Shown: positions 36,721-46,217 of the stretch, piece by piece | Position numbering within the stretch: position 1 is the stretch's first letter | How the letters are laid out: every line of letters starts with the position of its first letter | Source: Paenibacillus ottowii | GTDB taxonomy: Bacteria; Bacillota; Bacilli; Paenibacillales; Paenibacillaceae | Length of the DNA stretch: 64,000 nt | Assembly (NCBI RefSeq): GCF_006874425.1 | Contig: NZ_VIJZ01000008.1 | Location: 1-64,000, forward strand | Direction: 5' to 3' | The notes under the pieces: generated by a model | Told to the model about the DNA's origin: nothing | Seen by the model: the letters and a program-made list of their open reading frames with translations, nothing else | The model's database searches: none | Position numbers and translations under genes: made by a program

Positions 36721-38124
36721 TCAGTTCTGTAGCGGACCGTTTTTCAGCGCATCCACAATTTCTTCTAATCGCATCCCTCTGGATGCCTTAACCAGCACAA
36801 TATCATCGGCATGGAGATAAGTCTGCAAATGCTGGGTCAGCTTTTGCTTATCTGCATAAGCATGTACGTTACCAGTTGGCATCGTCTCACGCGCACCCTG
36901 CGCAATTGAAGCGCCCAACTCACCGTAGGTAAACACTGTCTCTAGGTTATGCTCTGCAGCAAACCGCCCAATTTCCTCATGGAATTGCTTTTCTTCAGTT
37001 CCAAGTTCCAGCATATCACCAAGCACGGCAATTTTACGTCCAGCCGTTTTATATGCAGACAACGTCTGAATTGCTGCCTTCATGGAAGCTGGACTGGCAT
37101 TGTAAGCGTCGTTCAGCACGGTAAGTCCATCCGCACACTTCACGACTTCAATGCGCATGCCCGTCAGCTTTAAAGACGACAATCCCTTACGTATATGGTC
37201 TACATCCACATTGAAATGACGTGCTACTGCCAGCGCCGCCAATGCATTTACAACATTGTGCTGTCCAAGTAGGGGAAGCCGGAAAGCCTCTTGGCCGGAT
37301 TGGGCTGTTATGAATAAGCTGCCTTCTCCATCCGAAGTAATTTCAGTTGGATAATCATCATTGTCCGTAGCTAACCCGAACGTGAATAATTTTAATCCTT
37401 CAGGCTTGACCGTTTCAGGCTCTGCCAACACTTGTGGAAGTAGTGGTTCATCCCCATTATAGATAAGCAATCCACCGGGTTTAATCCCACTTGCGATTTC
37501 CAGCTTTGCACGAGCAATTTCAGTGCGAGAACCAAGCTGAAGTAAATGCGATTCGCCAATGTTGGTTATGACAGCTACATCTGGTTGAGCAATATTAGCC
37601 AGCAGACGGATCTCTCCGCGCCCACTCATACCCATCTCCAGAATCACTATATCTGTATCCTGCGGCATGGACAGTACCGTTAACGGCAACCCGATATGAT
37701 TGTTATAATTTCCTTCGGTTTTGTGTACTTTAAAAGTCGTGCCGAGCAGAGCATTTACAATATCCTTCGTTGTCGTCTTGCCGTTACTTCCCGTGATTCC
37801 GACGACAGAAACGCCAGTTTCTCGCAAGTATGCGGCTGCTAGATGCTGAAGGGCTTCTAACGTATCCTCAACCTCAATAGCATTCACGGTCGGGGGTGCT
37901 CCATGATCCTTTTGCCATAAATACGCGGTAGCCCCTCCATCGCTTATGATCTGCTGAACATAATGATGTCCATCAAATCGTTCACCTGCGAGTGGAACGA
38001 ACAACCCCAGGCTCTGTGGCCTGCGTGAATCTGTAAAAACGCCCTCAACCATCCGTTCGGCATCTGCCTCTGCGTGAAGTGTCCCTCCACACATGGATGC
38101 AATCTGACCGATTGTTCTTTTCAT
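36721..38124 (-). CDS. murF: UDP-MurNAc-tripeptide:D-Ala-D-Ala ligase
   Basis: Adds the D-Ala-D-Ala dipeptide, completing the UDP-MurNAc-pentapeptide. About 467 residues: N-terminal substrate domain, ATPase motif VVGITGSNGKTTTKDIV near 108-124, and a C-terminal ligase domain with LNDAYNASPASMKAA near 335. The ATG at 38124 overlaps the murE stop as TGATG; a GTG one codon earlier is the alternative. AAGGGG lies about 12 bases upstream. Confidence 0.97.
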   Translation of the reverse strand: MKRTIGQIASMCGGTLHAEADAERMVEGVFTDSRRPQSLGLFVPLAGERFDGHHYVQQIISDGGATAYLWQKDHGAPPTVNAIEVEDTLEALQHLAAAYLRETGVSVVGITGSNGKTTTKDIVNALLGTTFKVHKTEGNYNNHIGLPLTVLSMPQDTDIVILEMGMSGRGEIRLLANIAQPDVAVITNIGESHLLQLGSRTEIARAKLEIASGIKPGGLLIYNGDEPLLPQVLAEPETVKPEGLKLFTFGLATDNDDYPTEITSDGEGSLFITAQSGQEAFRLPLLGQHNVVNALAALAVARHFNVDVDHIRKGLSSLKLTGMRIEVVKCADGLTVLNDAYNASPASMKAAIQTLSAYKTAGRKIAVLGDMLELGTEEKQFHEEIGRFAAEHNLETVFTYGELGASIAQGARETMPTGNVHAYADKQKLTQHLQTYLHADDIVLVKASRGMRLEEIVDALKNGPLQN

Positions 38125-39611
38125 CACTTGGATAAACCCCTTATCGCTTCTTTGGCTACGATGCGATCGTCAAATTCATGCACCGTGTTTCCGATCAACT
38201 GGTAAGTCTCATGACCTTTTCCCGCAATCAATACTACATCGTCAGGGCTTGCCATTTCAACAGCTTTATGAATTGCAGTTCTGCGATCCACGATCAGTTC
38301 ATAACGTTCGGCAGGTACGCCTTCATCAATCAACCCTTGTTCGATATCTTGCAAAATCGCCAGCGGATCTTCTGTTCGCGGATTGTCGGAAGTAATAAAG
38401 GAATGATCGCTGTATCGTGCAGCAATTTTCCCCATTAACGGACGTTTTGTACGATCCCGATCTCCACCGCATCCAAATACACACCATACTTTGCCAACCG
38501 CAAATTCCTTTACGGTGCGCAGAACATTTTCCAATCCATCCGGCGTATGGGCATAATCAACAATTACAGCAAAGGACTGACCCGCATCAACAGGCTCTAC
38601 CCGTCCATCCACGCCTGCGATTGATTCCAGACTCCGCTTGATATCCAAGAGCGAGATTCCTTCCAGCAAAGCAGCTGAAATGGCTGCCAGTGCGTTGTAC
38701 ACATTAAACTTGCCTACCATTCGAAGCTCAATGTCAGCATCTCCTTTAAAAGTGGATACATGGAAGGAGGTTCCTTTGGCACTTATAGTGATACGAGAAG
38801 CTTGCACATCCGAGTCCTTTTCCACGCCGTATGTAATCACTTGGGCCGCAGTTTGAGCCTGCAAATAGGAAGAGGCTGGATCGTCTGCATTCAGAACAGC
38901 ATATTTACTATTGGATGTATCGCTAGAGAAGGTGTTCCCCAATCTGGAAAACAAAAGCCCTTTTGCAGCACGGTACTCCCCCATCGTGTTGTGATAGTCC
39001 AGATGATCCTGAGTCAGGTTTGTAAATATAGCGGTACGAAAATCTGTTCCTTTGACGCGACCCTGCTCCAACGCATGTGAAGATACTTCCATGACACAGC
39101 ACTGAACCCCCTGCTCTGCCATATTCCCAAGATAACGTTGCAGTTCTACCGCTTCAGGCGTAGTACCGGACATAGGATAAGACTGACCGTTATAACGCAT
39201 TTGAATCGTACCTATCAGCCCAGTGTTTACCCCAGCGTCATTCATAATTTTTTCGATCAGATATGTTATCGTTGTTTTCCCGTTCGTTCCAGTTATGCCG
39301 ATCATGCGCATGCGGCGGCTTGGTGAATCAAACATATAATCCGCCAAAACCGCCATCGCATGTCGCGCATCCTTAACAACAAGCTGCGGAACAGGTACAT
39401 CCAGTTCTCTCTCTACGACCAAAGCAGATGCCCCGGACGCAACGGCCTGCCCAGCATAGTCATGTCCGTCTACTGTAAAACCGGGCAAGCACAGAAATAA
39501 GTCTCCTGGCTGCACGCGACGTGAATCCGCCCCGATTCCTCGGCAATCCACTGTACCGTCACCCACCACACGGGAGACGGCCAGCAGTGAAGCCAATTGT
39601 TGAAGCTGCAT
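38124..39611 (-). CDS. murE: UDP-MurNAc-L-Ala-D-Glu ligase (meso-DAP adding)
   Basis: Adds the third stem-peptide residue. The 495-residue protein has MIGITGTNGKTTITYLIEK near 113-131 (ATP loop), TTPEAVELQRYL near 156, and C-terminal SDNPRTEDPLAI near 409-420. The DNPR block is the meso-diaminopimelate specificity signature, so the wall is inferred to be mDAP-type. GGAGGAATGAAAG precedes the ATG. Coupled to murF. Confidence 0.96.
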   Translation of the reverse strand: MQLQQLASLLAVSRVVGDGTVDCRGIGADSRRVQPGDLFLCLPGFTVDGHDYAGQAVASGASALVVERELDVPVPQLVVKDARHAMAVLADYMFDSPSRRMRMIGITGTNGKTTITYLIEKIMNDAGVNTGLIGTIQMRYNGQSYPMSGTTPEAVELQRYLGNMAEQGVQCCVMEVSSHALEQGRVKGTDFRTAIFTNLTQDHLDYHNTMGEYRAAKGLLFSRLGNTFSSDTSNSKYAVLNADDPASSYLQAQTAAQVITYGVEKDSDVQASRITISAKGTSFHVSTFKGDADIELRMVGKFNVYNALAAISAALLEGISLLDIKRSLESIAGVDGRVEPVDAGQSFAVIVDYAHTPDGLENVLRTVKEFAVGKVWCVFGCGGDRDRTKRPLMGKIAARYSDHSFITSDNPRTEDPLAILQDIEQGLIDEGVPAERYELIVDRRTAIHKAVEMASPDDVVLIAGKGHETYQLIGNTVHEFDDRIVAKEAIRGLSK

Positions 39612-39666
39612 CTTTCATTCCTCCATTGCTCTCTCATTATTCATAGTATGGTATAAAAAGAACCTA

Positions 39667-41583
39667 TCAATCCCCCATATATATACGGATCGTTGATCCC
39701 CGCTCTAATCTGGCGCCCGGCTTCGGCGCCTGACTCACAACCGTCTGGCCTGACCCGGATTTCACGAGCATAAAGTTCATATTCATATCTTCATATAAAT
39801 CAGCTGCAGTGGCACCTACCAGATCGGGCACCGTTTCAATCGGATTTTCGCCATACTTGTACTCTTTGGCAATTTGATTGGTGCGAGGTGGTATTTTCAA
39901 GGCAATCAGCGCATCCTTTAAAATATTTTGTACGATTGGCGCAGCAACCACCCCGCCGAATTGAATCCCCTTCGGGTTATCGACAGCAGTATAGACGACG
40001 ATTTGCGGATCATCCGCCGGAGCAAAACCAATAAAGGATACAATATGCTCCGAGGAAGAATACCGTCCATTAATTACCTTTTGTGCTGTACCCGTTTTAC
40101 CGCCGACCCGGTAACCTTCAATAAAGGCAGGACGACCTGTACCTTTAGCGACGACACTTTCCAGCGTTTCTCTTACCTGTCGGGAAGTCTCCTCTGAAAC
40201 CACCCTACGCACCAATTGTGGCTCCACTTTTTCTAGAATCTTTCCCGTTCCAGGCTGAATCCAGCCTTTGGTAATGTGAGGCTTGTAAAGATTACCGCCA
40301 TTGATTGCTGCCGATACGGCCGTTACCTGCTGAATCGGAGTGACAGATACCCCTTGACCAAAAGCCGTAGTAGCCAGCTCTACAGGTCCCACCTGAGGTA
40401 GCTTGAACAAAATGCCATTGCCCTCACCAATCATGTCAATTCCTGTTTTGCTGCCGAAGCCGAAATTGCGAATGTATTTGAACAATGTTTCTTTGCCCAG
40501 GCGTTGTCCCAACGTTACAAAGCCGGGGTTGCAAGAGTTTTCCACTACCTGAAGAAAGGTCTGGCTGCCATGCCCGCCTTTTTTCCAACAACGCAGGCGT
40601 GCTCCACCGACTTCAATATATCCCGGATCAAAAAAACGGTCATTTTTGAGATTGACCTTCTTTTCTTCCAAGGCAGCGGCCAGTGTAATAATTTTAAAAG
40701 TAGACCCAGGTTCATATGTCATCCAAATTGGCAGATTTCGATTGTAAATTTCAGGCGCATATTGCTTGTATAGCGCTGGCTCATAGCTGGGTCGTCCAGC
40801 CATGCCTAATATTTCCCCCGTCTTGGGGTCCATCGCAATAGACAGCGCGGACTTCGCCTGAAATTTGACCATGGCTTGGTCAAGCTCACGTTCCATGATG
40901 GACTGCACTGACTTATCAATGGTTAATTGCAGATTTAGTCCATCCTTCGGTTCAATGTACTTTTCAGATGAGCCAGGCATCAAGCGGCCACCTGCGTCTG
41001 ATAAATACGCGATGCTCCCGTCGATTCCCCGAAGCTTGCTGTTTTGCTGCTTCTCTACCCCTGTCAGCCCTTGATTATCAATTCCTGTAAACCCAAGAAT
41101 ATGAGCCGCCAGATCACCATAAGGATAATAGCGTTTGTTGTCTTCAGCAACAACGATACCCGGCAGCTTCAAATCACGAATTTTTTGGGCTTTCTCCATC
41201 GTAATTTTTCGTCCGCCGGGCTGAAGTTTTTGGCTTGCTGTTCGTTTGGTAATCAGCTTGAGCACTTTATCCTCACTCATATCCAGCAAGGGTGCCAGCC
41301 TGCGTGCCGTTTCTTCCGGCTCCTTGATTTGTACTGGTATCGCCATGACCGTCGGCGAGCTGACATTATAAGTCAGCGCAGTCCCCTGCCGATCCAAAAT
41401 TTCGCCACGCTTGGCGGCAAAAGGAATATTGCGGCGCCACGAATCTTCAGCCTTGGCTGAAAGCTCGCTTCCTTTACCCAATTGAACATAGGCGAGCCGG
41501 ATCGACAAGGCCGCAAACAGTACAAACAACCCCAGTAGCCCCCATACCAGCCTGCGCCGCATGGTCACGTTAGATTTTTTCAA
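39667..41583 (-). CDS. spoVD: Sporulation-specific penicillin-binding protein SpoVD
   Basis: Class B PBP (transpeptidase) that cross-links spore cortex with SpoVE. At 638 residues with a TTG start after GGAGGGGG: one membrane anchor (about 12-30), dimerisation domain with RGEILDRQG near 59-67, transpeptidase with Ser294 in EPGSTFKI, SCN near 350-352, KTGTAQ at 496-501, and one PASTA domain from about 575. Single PASTA and the position after murE fit SpoVD. It follows pbpB by 81 bases. Confidence 0.94.
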   Translation of the reverse strand: MKKSNVTMRRRLVWGLLGLFVLFAALSIRLAYVQLGKGSELSAKAEDSWRRNIPFAAKRGEILDRQGTALTYNVSSPTVMAIPVQIKEPEETARRLAPLLDMSEDKVLKLITKRTASQKLQPGGRKITMEKAQKIRDLKLPGIVVAEDNKRYYPYGDLAAHILGFTGIDNQGLTGVEKQQNSKLRGIDGSIAYLSDAGGRLMPGSSEKYIEPKDGLNLQLTIDKSVQSIMERELDQAMVKFQAKSALSIAMDPKTGEILGMAGRPSYEPALYKQYAPEIYNRNLPIWMTYEPGSTFKIITLAAALEEKKVNLKNDRFFDPGYIEVGGARLRCWKKGGHGSQTFLQVVENSCNPGFVTLGQRLGKETLFKYIRNFGFGSKTGIDMIGEGNGILFKLPQVGPVELATTAFGQGVSVTPIQQVTAVSAAINGGNLYKPHITKGWIQPGTGKILEKVEPQLVRRVVSEETSRQVRETLESVVAKGTGRPAFIEGYRVGGKTGTAQKVINGRYSSSEHIVSFIGFAPADDPQIVVYTAVDNPKGIQFGGVVAAPIVQNILKDALIALKIPPRTNQIAKEYKYGENPIETVPDLVGATAADLYEDMNMNFMLVKSGSGQTVVSQAPKPGARLERGSTIRIYMGD

Positions 41584-41664
41584 ACGCGCCCCCTCCGTTC
41601 CTCAAATACTCATGACATGTCTTACCTCATGAATATTCAAAAGAACGAACATTAGAACAAGCTA

Positions 41665-44019
41665 TCAGTTATCTTCGCCTTTAATTGCGGCAGCGCTTTT
41701 CTCATCTGCTATTGCAGATATTCCTCCTTTAGGAGCCACCGTGTTTGTTCCAGCATTCGCCGTAGCACCGGTTTTGGTTTTAGAATCGGTCGCTGTTCCC
41801 GTTGAGTTGCCTGACTGGTTAGTTGCAACTCCAGTGGTCGAGTCCTGTGCTTCCTCTAGCTTCACGCCGGTCACTGTTTCTTTGGCTGGCATAAGCGTCA
41901 CACTGACGATCCGCTTGCCACTTACCATTTGTGTCTTTTGAGAAGCAACATACCCTTCACCGGTTACCTGAACGCCAACCTTCATCAGTGTTAAGACTTG
42001 AAGTGTGTCACGCAAAGACACACCCGTAAAGTCAGGAATTGTCATGTTGGCACTATCCTCAGTCAGCAAATAAATACGCTGCCCTGGTTTCATTTTGACG
42101 CCTGCTTCAGGATATTGACGGACAATTTTGGAGCCTTTACCTACCGTTTCGTAAGCAATTCCCTGTTTGAGCAATGTATTTTGCGCGTCCTTCTTCACTT
42201 GGCCTGTTAATTGTGGTACCGTTGGTAAATTCACCGTTTTTACTGCAGCCCCATCTGATTTATTCGTTTTGGTTCCCGTTTTAGGAACTCCCATATATTG
42301 CAGCGATTGGGACACAATTTTTTTAAACACAGGCGCTGCTGCTGTACCGCCGCCTACCGATTTGTTAGGTTCATCCATGACGACCAAGACGGCTATTTTC
42401 GGATCATTGACAGGTGCAAAACCAATAAAGGACACGACATCCTTGGAATGGTCATATACTTTACCGACAACTTTCGTCGCCGTCCCTGTTTTACCAGCAA
42501 CACGATATCCATCAATATAGGCAAGACGCCCCGTACCAATTTCCTGGTCAGACACGACCTGTTCCAGGTAGCTACTTGTCTGAGTTGCAGATTCCTGAGT
42601 AATTACTTGGCGGACTTCCTTCGGTTGAATCGTCTGCACTTCGCCTGTATCTGGGTTCATAATTTCCTTCACCAGATGAGGCTGCATCAACTTCCCACCG
42701 TTAGCTATTGCCGAGATCGCTGCTACCTGCTGAATTGGCGTTACCTGAACACGTCCGTGTCCAAAGGAAGCCGTGGCGACTTCGGATTTGTATTGGGTAT
42801 GGAAGGTAATAGCACCCGTAGACTCACTTGGGAGATCGATGCCTGTTTTCACACCAAAGCCAAAGTTATTGATATACCTCTTCAGCCTCTCGCCCCCCAA
42901 CTTATCGAGCCCCAGATGAACGAAGCCGACGTTACTTGAACGTTTGACCCCTTGCAGGTAGGTTAATGTTCCCCAGTTACGGCTTACGTCACGAATATCC
43001 CAGCCTCCGACGCGAATCATACCAGATTGGTAGGTATCATTCGGATTAAATAACTTTTCCTGAACTGCTGCAGCCAAAGTTACTATCTTGAACGTGGAGC
43101 CCGGTTCATAGATCGACTGGGTAGCATTATTACGGAAATTTTCCAAAGGTGTACTCCCATATGTATTGGGATTAAAATTCGGATAAGTCGCCATACCGAG
43201 AACATCCATTGTTTTGGGATCAGCCGCTACAACCGTCATCGTTTTCGGATTATATGTTGCTATCGCCTGCTGCATGGCATCCTCTATATAATACTGAATC
43301 GTATCATCAATCGTCAGCTTTAAATTTTTCCCATTTTGAGCCGGCTCATAGATATTTTCCGATCCCTGAAGAGGAACTCCCTTTCGGTCCCGCTGATAAA
43401 GCAGCTTGCCAGCTGTACCGGAAAGCTCTTTATTATAATAGGCTTCCAACCCCATACCTGCTGTACCATCTTTTCGTAGATAGCCAAGGACATGAGAAGC
43501 CAGCTTATTTTCCGGATAATAGCGTTTGGATTCCTGAACAGTGTCCACAGCTCCAATTACCCCATACTTATCCTTCAAATACTGTTTGAACGTATCCACC
43601 TGTGCTTTCACCTCAGGGTCTACCTTCCAGCCCCCGTTACGAATCTCACGGTTTTTTAAGTATTCCCCCTCTTTATCCTTTGCAGATAAATGTCTTCTCA
43701 GCTCATCCTCGGGCGTTTTGAGTAGCTGATGCAGCTTGGCTACAACCTCATTCTCCAAGTCATATTCCTGAATGATGCTAGGATTGACAACCACCGTATA
43801 AGCCGGTGCATCCGCAGCTAGTACATTCCCCTTACGATCCATGATGGTTCCCCGCTTGGGTTGAATCACCTGATCTTTTTCTACCTGTGTAACTACTAGA
43901 TTATGCCAATGTTCCCCACTCACGACTTGAATCCAAAATACCTTAAGTAGCAGAACAAGAAAAAAGAGGGTAATACATCCCCCTATTAGCAGTGTGCGAA
44001 GCTTTATTCTTTTGACCAT
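41665..44019 (-). CDS. pbpB: Divisome transpeptidase PBP2B (class B PBP)
   Basis: Essential septal transpeptidase (FtsI equivalent). The 784-residue protein has a membrane anchor (about 8-32) and RGTIMDRKGNVLA near 56-68. Active Ser308 is in EPGSTFKI, SSN at 361-363 and KTGTAT at 510-515. Two PASTA domains lie from about 600 to 725, then a Thr/Gly/Asn-rich low-complexity tail of about 60 residues (repeated GTATDSKTKTGATANAGT-type). The tail is unusually long and could be extracytoplasmic linker. Between ftsL and spoVD. Confidence 0.95.
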   Translation of the reverse strand: MVKRIKLRTLLIGGCITLFFLVLLLKVFWIQVVSGEHWHNLVVTQVEKDQVIQPKRGTIMDRKGNVLAADAPAYTVVVNPSIIQEYDLENEVVAKLHQLLKTPEDELRRHLSAKDKEGEYLKNREIRNGGWKVDPEVKAQVDTFKQYLKDKYGVIGAVDTVQESKRYYPENKLASHVLGYLRKDGTAGMGLEAYYNKELSGTAGKLLYQRDRKGVPLQGSENIYEPAQNGKNLKLTIDDTIQYYIEDAMQQAIATYNPKTMTVVAADPKTMDVLGMATYPNFNPNTYGSTPLENFRNNATQSIYEPGSTFKIVTLAAAVQEKLFNPNDTYQSGMIRVGGWDIRDVSRNWGTLTYLQGVKRSSNVGFVHLGLDKLGGERLKRYINNFGFGVKTGIDLPSESTGAITFHTQYKSEVATASFGHGRVQVTPIQQVAAISAIANGGKLMQPHLVKEIMNPDTGEVQTIQPKEVRQVITQESATQTSSYLEQVVSDQEIGTGRLAYIDGYRVAGKTGTATKVVGKVYDHSKDVVSFIGFAPVNDPKIAVLVVMDEPNKSVGGGTAAAPVFKKIVSQSLQYMGVPKTGTKTNKSDGAAVKTVNLPTVPQLTGQVKKDAQNTLLKQGIAYETVGKGSKIVRQYPEAGVKMKPGQRIYLLTEDSANMTIPDFTGVSLRDTLQVLTLMKVGVQVTGEGYVASQKTQMVSGKRIVSVTLMPAKETVTGVKLEEAQDSTTGVATNQSGNSTGTATDSKTKTGATANAGTNTVAPKGGISAIADEKSAAAIKGEDN

Positions 44020-44079
44020 AGCTCAAACCTCTCTGCAAAAAAATGTACGTCAGAGCATAGCTTGATGCTATGCTCTGAA

Positions 44080-44460
44080 CTATTTGGCAGCCTGCTTTTC
44101 CACACGAATGGGCTCTCTTGTTGGTTCGATATACCCTTGTTCCTTTGCCGTTGGCACAATCTGATTCTCCAAACGCTCCTTTTGAATCTTCAGTTGGGCG
44201 ATATTGGTCTGTAATTTGGAAATGTCCTTGCTGGCTGTACTAATTGCATAATTAATTTGATAAATGTGAGCATACCTGCCAATCAACGTCCCAGCAATGA
44301 CAATGCATGCTACAAGTGTCAATAGATACAGCAGCTTTTCTCGAATCGGCAGCTCTCTGCGGCGTGTAACGACTTTAGTGGTTTCACGATACCGTTGTTG
44401 CTGAACCTGTTCCTGATGGGCTCTTTCTTTCACAGCCAAATTACCGCGTGTATAAGCCAT
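44080..44460 (-). CDS. ftsL: Cell division protein FtsL
   Basis: Small bitopic divisome protein that partners DivIB and DivIC. The 126 residues comprise a basic cytoplasmic tail (RETTKVVTRRREL), one membrane segment near 43-63 (LLYLLTLVACIVIAGTLIG) and a leucine-zipper-like coiled coil (ISKLQTNIAQLKIQKERLE). Assigned by topology and its place between rsmH and pbpB rather than by sequence, which is poorly conserved. GAGAAGGAGAGG precedes the ATG. Confidence 0.85.
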   Translation of the reverse strand: MAYTRGNLAVKERAHQEQVQQQRYRETTKVVTRRRELPIREKLLYLLTLVACIVIAGTLIGRYAHIYQINYAISTASKDISKLQTNIAQLKIQKERLENQIVPTAKEQGYIEPTREPIRVEKQAAK

Positions 44461-44484
44461 GTCGCCTCTCCTTCTCCATTAAAT

Positions 44485-45435
44485 TTACAATTTTTCGGCA
44501 ACTCTCAGCTTGGCTGACCGGGATCGTGGATTAAGCTCCAATTCCTGTTCTGATGCCACAATCGGCTTACGATTCACCAGCTTCAGATCGCCTACCATTT
44601 TGTCATTCAGAATCGGCAAATCAGACGGATAGATGCTTTTCGCCAAATACTCTTTGAAAATATGCTTGCATATCCGATCCTCCAAGGAATGGAACGTAAT
44701 AACCGAAATTCTGCCCCCTGGAGCCAGACATCTTACTGCCTGATGCAAAGTATCTTCCAGTGCACCCAGCTCGTCATTCACAGCAATCCGCAAAGCCTGA
44801 AAACTGCGTTTAGCCGGATGTCCCCCGGTTCTGCGTGCCGCAGCCGGAATTCCTTCTTTGATAATATCGACAAGTTCCCCCGTTGTGTGAATAGGCTTGT
44901 TCATTCTACGTTCAACCATGATCTTCGCGATCCGCCTGGAGAACTTCTCTTCTCCATATTGAAACAGGATACGGGCAATCTCCGCTTCCGGCCATTCATT
45001 AACAATTTCGTATGCTGTAAGCGAACTGCTCTGATCCATCCGCATATCAAGCGGCGCGTCATGATTGTAACTGAATCCCCGTTCCCCTTCATCGAACTGG
45101 GGCGAGGATACACCCAGGTCGAACAAAATACCCTGGACCTGCGGAACGCCGTCTTTTTCAGGCAATCCCAGTTCGGCCAGCTTGTCCTGCAAGTGGCGGA
45201 AGTTGGATTTCACTAATGAAACCTTTCCTTCATAGGCTGACAGCTTCTCGCGTGCATTGTTCAATGCCCAGTCGTCCTGATCAAAGGCAATGAGCCTTCC
45301 CTCAGGGCCAAGCTGTGATGCAATGACGGAACTGTGTCCTGCCCCTCCCAACGTGCAGTCCACATAAATCCCGTCCTGCCTGATGTTTAGTGCCTGTGTT
45401 GCTTCTTCCTTGAGTACGGTAATGTGGTGAAACAA
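44485..45435 (-). CDS. rsmH: 16S rRNA (cytosine1402-N4)-methyltransferase
   Basis: SAM-dependent methyltransferase (MraW) that makes N4-methylcytidine at 1402 of 16S rRNA in the P site. The 316 residues begin [18 protein letters not shown], with SAM motif [13 protein letters not shown] near 26-38, [14 protein letters not shown] near 103-116 and C-terminal [16 protein letters not shown] start at 45435 after AGGAGGTCAGCCGT. Its product S-adenosylhomocysteine is the substrate of AhcY encoded 800 bases upstream. Confidence 0.96.
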   Translation of the reverse strand: MFHHITVLKEEATQALNIRQDGIYVDCTLGGAGHSSVIASQLGPEGRLIAFDQDDWALNNAREKLSAYEGKVSLVKSNFRHLQDKLAELGLPEKDGVPQVQGILFDLGVSSPQFDEGERGFSYNHDAPLDMRMDQSSSLTAYEIVNEWPEAEIARILFQYGEEKFSRRIAKIMVERRMNKPIHTTGELVDIIKEGIPAAARRTGGHPAKRSFQALRIAVNDELGALEDTLHQAVRCLAPGGRISVITFHSLEDRICKHIFKEYLAKSIYPSDLPILNDKMVGDLKLVNRKPIVASEQELELNPRSRSAKLRVAEKL

Positions 45436-45452
45436 ACGGCTGACCTCCTAAA

Positions 45453-45890
45453 TTACAATTCAAAGTTGAAATCAACCAATTTCTCAGCAATGTCGTTAAA
45501 TGCTTCTTCTGATTGGTTGAAATATTGCTCCCAAGTGTGCTTGCTCCAAATCTCTACCCGGGTGGACACTCCCAATACGACGCACTCTTTTGTAAGCTTG
45601 GCGTATTCGCACAAATTCCCCGGTAAATTTACCCTGCCCTGTTTGTCCAATTCGCATTCAGTCGCCCCCGAGAAAAAAAACCGGGTAAACGCCCGCGCAT
45701 CAGCTTTCATTAGAGGCAGTGCTTTAAGTTTTTTCTCCATAACAGCCCACTCATCCATGGGATACACGAAGAGGCATTGATCCAGCCCGCGGGTAACCAC
45801 GAACGAGGCACCGAGAAGTTCACGAAACTTGGCTGGGACAGTAAGCCGCCCCTTATCATCAATGCTATGTTGGAACTCCCCCATAAACAT
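45453..45890 (-). CDS. mraZ: Transcriptional regulator MraZ
   Basis: AbrB-fold DNA-binding protein that represses its own dcw operon in other bacteria. The 145 residues from 45890 ([22 protein letters not shown]) contain the two DXXXR motifs: DDKGR near 11-15 and DKQGRVNLP near 84. A GTG at 45902 is an alternative start. Repeats of the TGGGN type lie in its own leader (45917-45941). First gene of the dcw operon. Confidence 0.95.
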   Translation of the reverse strand: MFMGEFQHSIDDKGRLTVPAKFRELLGASFVVTRGLDQCLFVYPMDEWAVMEKKLKALPLMKADARAFTRFFFSGATECELDKQGRVNLPGNLCEYAKLTKECVVLGVSTRVEIWSKHTWEQYFNQSEEAFNDIAEKLVDFNFEL

Positions 45891-45916
45891 TGGTTTCGTC
45901 ACCCCTTACCCCATTC

Positions 45917-45941
45917 TCCCACTTTGGCCCACTTTCCACCA
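45917..45941 (-). promoter_or_regulatory. MraZ-binding-type direct repeats
   Basis: Minus-strand pentamers TGGTG (45937-45941), TGGGC (45927-45931) and TGGGA (45917-45921), each 10 bases apart, so separated by 5 bases. This is the arrangement of the E. coli and Mycoplasma MraZ operators (TGGGN-N5). They begin at the predicted start site, so binding should block initiation. Confidence 0.75.
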
Positions 45942-45945
45942 CCTA

Positions 45946-45974
45946 AGCATAATAGATTCGCTTTAAAAAATCAA
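45946..45974 (-). promoter_or_regulatory. SigA-type promoter of the dcw operon
   Basis: Minus-strand TTGATT (45969-45974), a 17-base spacer and TATGCT (45946-45951). The start near 45939 coincides with the MraZ repeats. Confidence 0.7.
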
Positions 45975-46057
45975 AGACCTCTTTTTCATGACGAAAAAGT
46001 GATAATTCTAGATTCATGGCATGCTGTCTGTTATTGTAGCCGTGCGTCATAAGATGC

Positions 46058-46134
46058 CAAAAAGCCCCTTATCCCATGAAAACGAACCCCGACAATATGC
46101 ATCAGGTTTCGAAACAACATGGAATAAAGGGCTT
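46058..46134 (-). terminator. Long hairpin terminator after ahcY
   Basis: AAGCCCCTTATCCCATG (46062-46078) pairs with CATGGAATAAAGGGCTT (46118-46134) over 17 positions, with two or three G-T or mismatched pairs, enclosing about 39 bases. In the transcript it ends in a TTTTT run. The loop includes GTTTCGAAAC, itself self-complementary. Such a long-loop structure is unusual; an independent small RNA or a mobile hairpin is possible. Confidence 0.65.
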
Positions 46135-46217
46135 ATACTCGATCCATATGTCAACCTATACAAGCACTTGCATTAAAAATGCAACACTTCTGCAGCGGAC
46201 ATCATTACTGAAAATAA

